Of a stretch of 6,301 bases of DNA, positions 5,192 through 6,301 are shown in pieces. A model generated the notes under the pieces. It had not been told where the DNA came from. It saw only the letters and a list, made by a program, of their open reading frames with translations, and searched no databases. The position numbers were made by a program, and so were the translations under genes. Position 1 is the stretch's first letter. Each line of letters opens with the position of its first letter. This DNA is from an uncultured Allobaculum sp. (GTDB lineage Bacteria > Bacillota_I > Bacilli_A > Erysipelotrichales > Erysipelotrichaceae): NCBI GenBank assembly GCA_948467695.1, contig CAOKFJ010000113.1, positions 1 to 6,301 of the forward strand. Reading direction: 5' to 3'.

Positions 5192-6301
5192 CTATGCGGG
5201 TAATTCTACCATAAATAAGCGGTCTCTTTCTACATAATGGTCAAGATCGCACCCCGCAAACGGGGCAAAAAGAATCCCCTTTCTTCCTTCGATGACTCTG
5301 ATCTCCTCGCGCCATAAAGCCGGCACTTTGCGATCGATCAGAAGGCGGCTGATTTTCTTGGAACCAAAGCGCATAAAAATACGATCGCCCGGCTGATTCT
5401 GCCGAATATAAACCGGAAAATCGTCTTCGAATACCCCAAACGATTCAATCGTTTTTCCGCTTGCCGCAAACTGCACGCCATCAAACGCGAAGTGGTTTTC
5501 ACACATGGCGCGAAGGTGTTTTTCGCTGTCGGCGTAGAGCGGAATATGAACCTGATCCCGGCGTCTGGCATGCACGATGCCCTCGATGCTCTGCAAAGAA
5601 AGATCGTGAAATTCAATGCGCTTTCCTTTCTGCAAAGCCTGGGCGAGTTCCATCAATGACGCTTTGGAAAAGTGAATCTGTTCGGACAGATCTGATGTGT
5701 CGCGCAAAGAGAAAAGCAGTTTTTCGAGTGCCAGCCAGCCTTCAGAATGATCAATCAGATCAGTTGTGCGAAGTCCGCCTTCAAGCAGTTTTTCCGCTTT
5801 GTCATTCATCTCTTTGAGCTTTCGGTTGTCTTCTTCGATTTCTTCGAGCCACTCTTTTTTCTGTTTGTACGAGGCGTTTTCAATGCGCGAATGGCGAATC
5901 TGGTTGCGGCGGTAGTCATTGGAGAGATTGCTTTCATCAATTCCGTAAGCCAGATGGTGAATATCCATGTATGTCTGGATTTCGCTTTTGGTAAAGGAAA
6001 GAAGCGGTCTGTAAAGCTTCAGCTTTCCCATCTCGCTCCAAATGCTTAGCCCATAGCGCCGGCATAAGGCATTGCGCTCTTTCTGCATCATCCAGGTCTC
6101 GATATGATCATCCATTTGATGGCCAAGCGCGATCACAGATGCTCCAGTCGCTTTGCAGACATCGGCGAAAAAAGCGTAGCGCGCTTCTCTGGCGGCAGCC
6201 TGAAAATTGCCGGATGAGTGGGAGGGATGAAGAATATACAGCTCGCGATGATTAGCTTTCGCAAATTCGCGCACGATATTTTCATCGCGTCCGGCAGTGG
6301 G
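5192..6301 (-). CDS. tilS: tRNA(Ile)-lysidine synthetase, N-terminus outside the window
   Basis: This enzyme modifies C34 of the tRNA-Ile with CAU anticodon to lysidine, using ATP and lysine, so that it reads AUA; it is essential in most bacteria. 369 residues are visible; the frame is open to the window edge. The N-terminal PP-loop SGGxDS motif must lie beyond it. Seen, numbered from the window edge: QAAAREARYAFF (34-45), ALGHQMDDHIET (58-69, the family's GHxxDDxxET), then DESN and YRRNQIRH within 122-137, a Lys/Glu-rich helical linker, and the C-terminal TilS domain from PGDR (304-307) through KKISRLLIDRKVP. The protein ends naturally after this domain. A GTG inside the visible part (6272-6274) is not the start, because the upstream residues continue the family sequence. 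It should be co-transcribed with hpt and ftsH. Confidence 0.95.
   Translation of the reverse strand, partial: PTAGRDENIVREFAKANHRELYILHPSHSSGNFQAAAREARYAFFADVCKATGASVIALGHQMDDHIETWMMQKERNALCRRYGLSIWSEMGKLKLYRPLLSFTKSEIQTYMDIHHLAYGIDESNLSNDYRRNQIRHSRIENASYKQKKEWLEEIEEDNRKLKEMNDKAEKLLEGGLRTTDLIDHSEGWLALEKLLFSLRDTSDLSEQIHFSKASLMELAQALQKGKRIEFHDLSLQSIEGIVHARRRDQVHIPLYADSEKHLRAMCENHFAFDGVQFAASGKTIESFGVFEDDFPVYIRQNQPGDRIFMRFGSKKISRLLIDRKVPALWREEIRVIEGRKGILFAPFAGCDLDHYVERDRLFMVELPA

Overview
The window looks like a chromosomal segment of a low-to-medium GC member of the Bacillota. The conserved order tilS, hpt, ftsH, the strong Shine-Dalgarno (SD) sequences and the style of the TilS and FtsH proteins point to the Erysipelotrichia or a close relative. 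That placement rests on protein style and gene order alone.

Right two thirds (minus strand, read from right to left): a 5'-truncated tilS (tRNA-Ile lysidine synthetase), an unusual 210-base gap rich in inverted repeats, hpt (hypoxanthine phosphoribosyltransferase), then ftsH (membrane AAA+ protease) 24 bases further on. A hairpin terminator follows ftsH. Next, apparently as its own transcription unit, comes a Cof-type HAD phosphatase gene with its own ribosome binding site, an inverted repeat in its leader, and a strong 14-bp hairpin terminator after its stop.

Left fifth (plus strand, converging on the HAD gene): a decayed locus of the Rpn / PD-(D/E)XK nuclease 'transposase' family. The first copy (80-863) is split by one extra A in an A6 run. 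Directly behind it lies a truncated, diverged second copy of only the 3' part (from about 881). All visible lesions in this second copy lie upstream of an SD-preceded ATG, and a clean 75-codon frame follows. The first copy has an SD-like sequence and ATG at the equivalent place. In E. coli, Rpn genes encode a small C-terminal protein from an internal start that inhibits the full-length nuclease. The most interesting hypothesis here is therefore a toxin gene that has been broken while its C-terminal inhibitor-like part survives, once nested and once free-standing.

The core genes (tRNA maturation, purine salvage, membrane proteolysis) form an ordinary housekeeping neighbourhood. The accessory interest is in the Rpn-like locus at the left and in the structured tilS-hpt gap.
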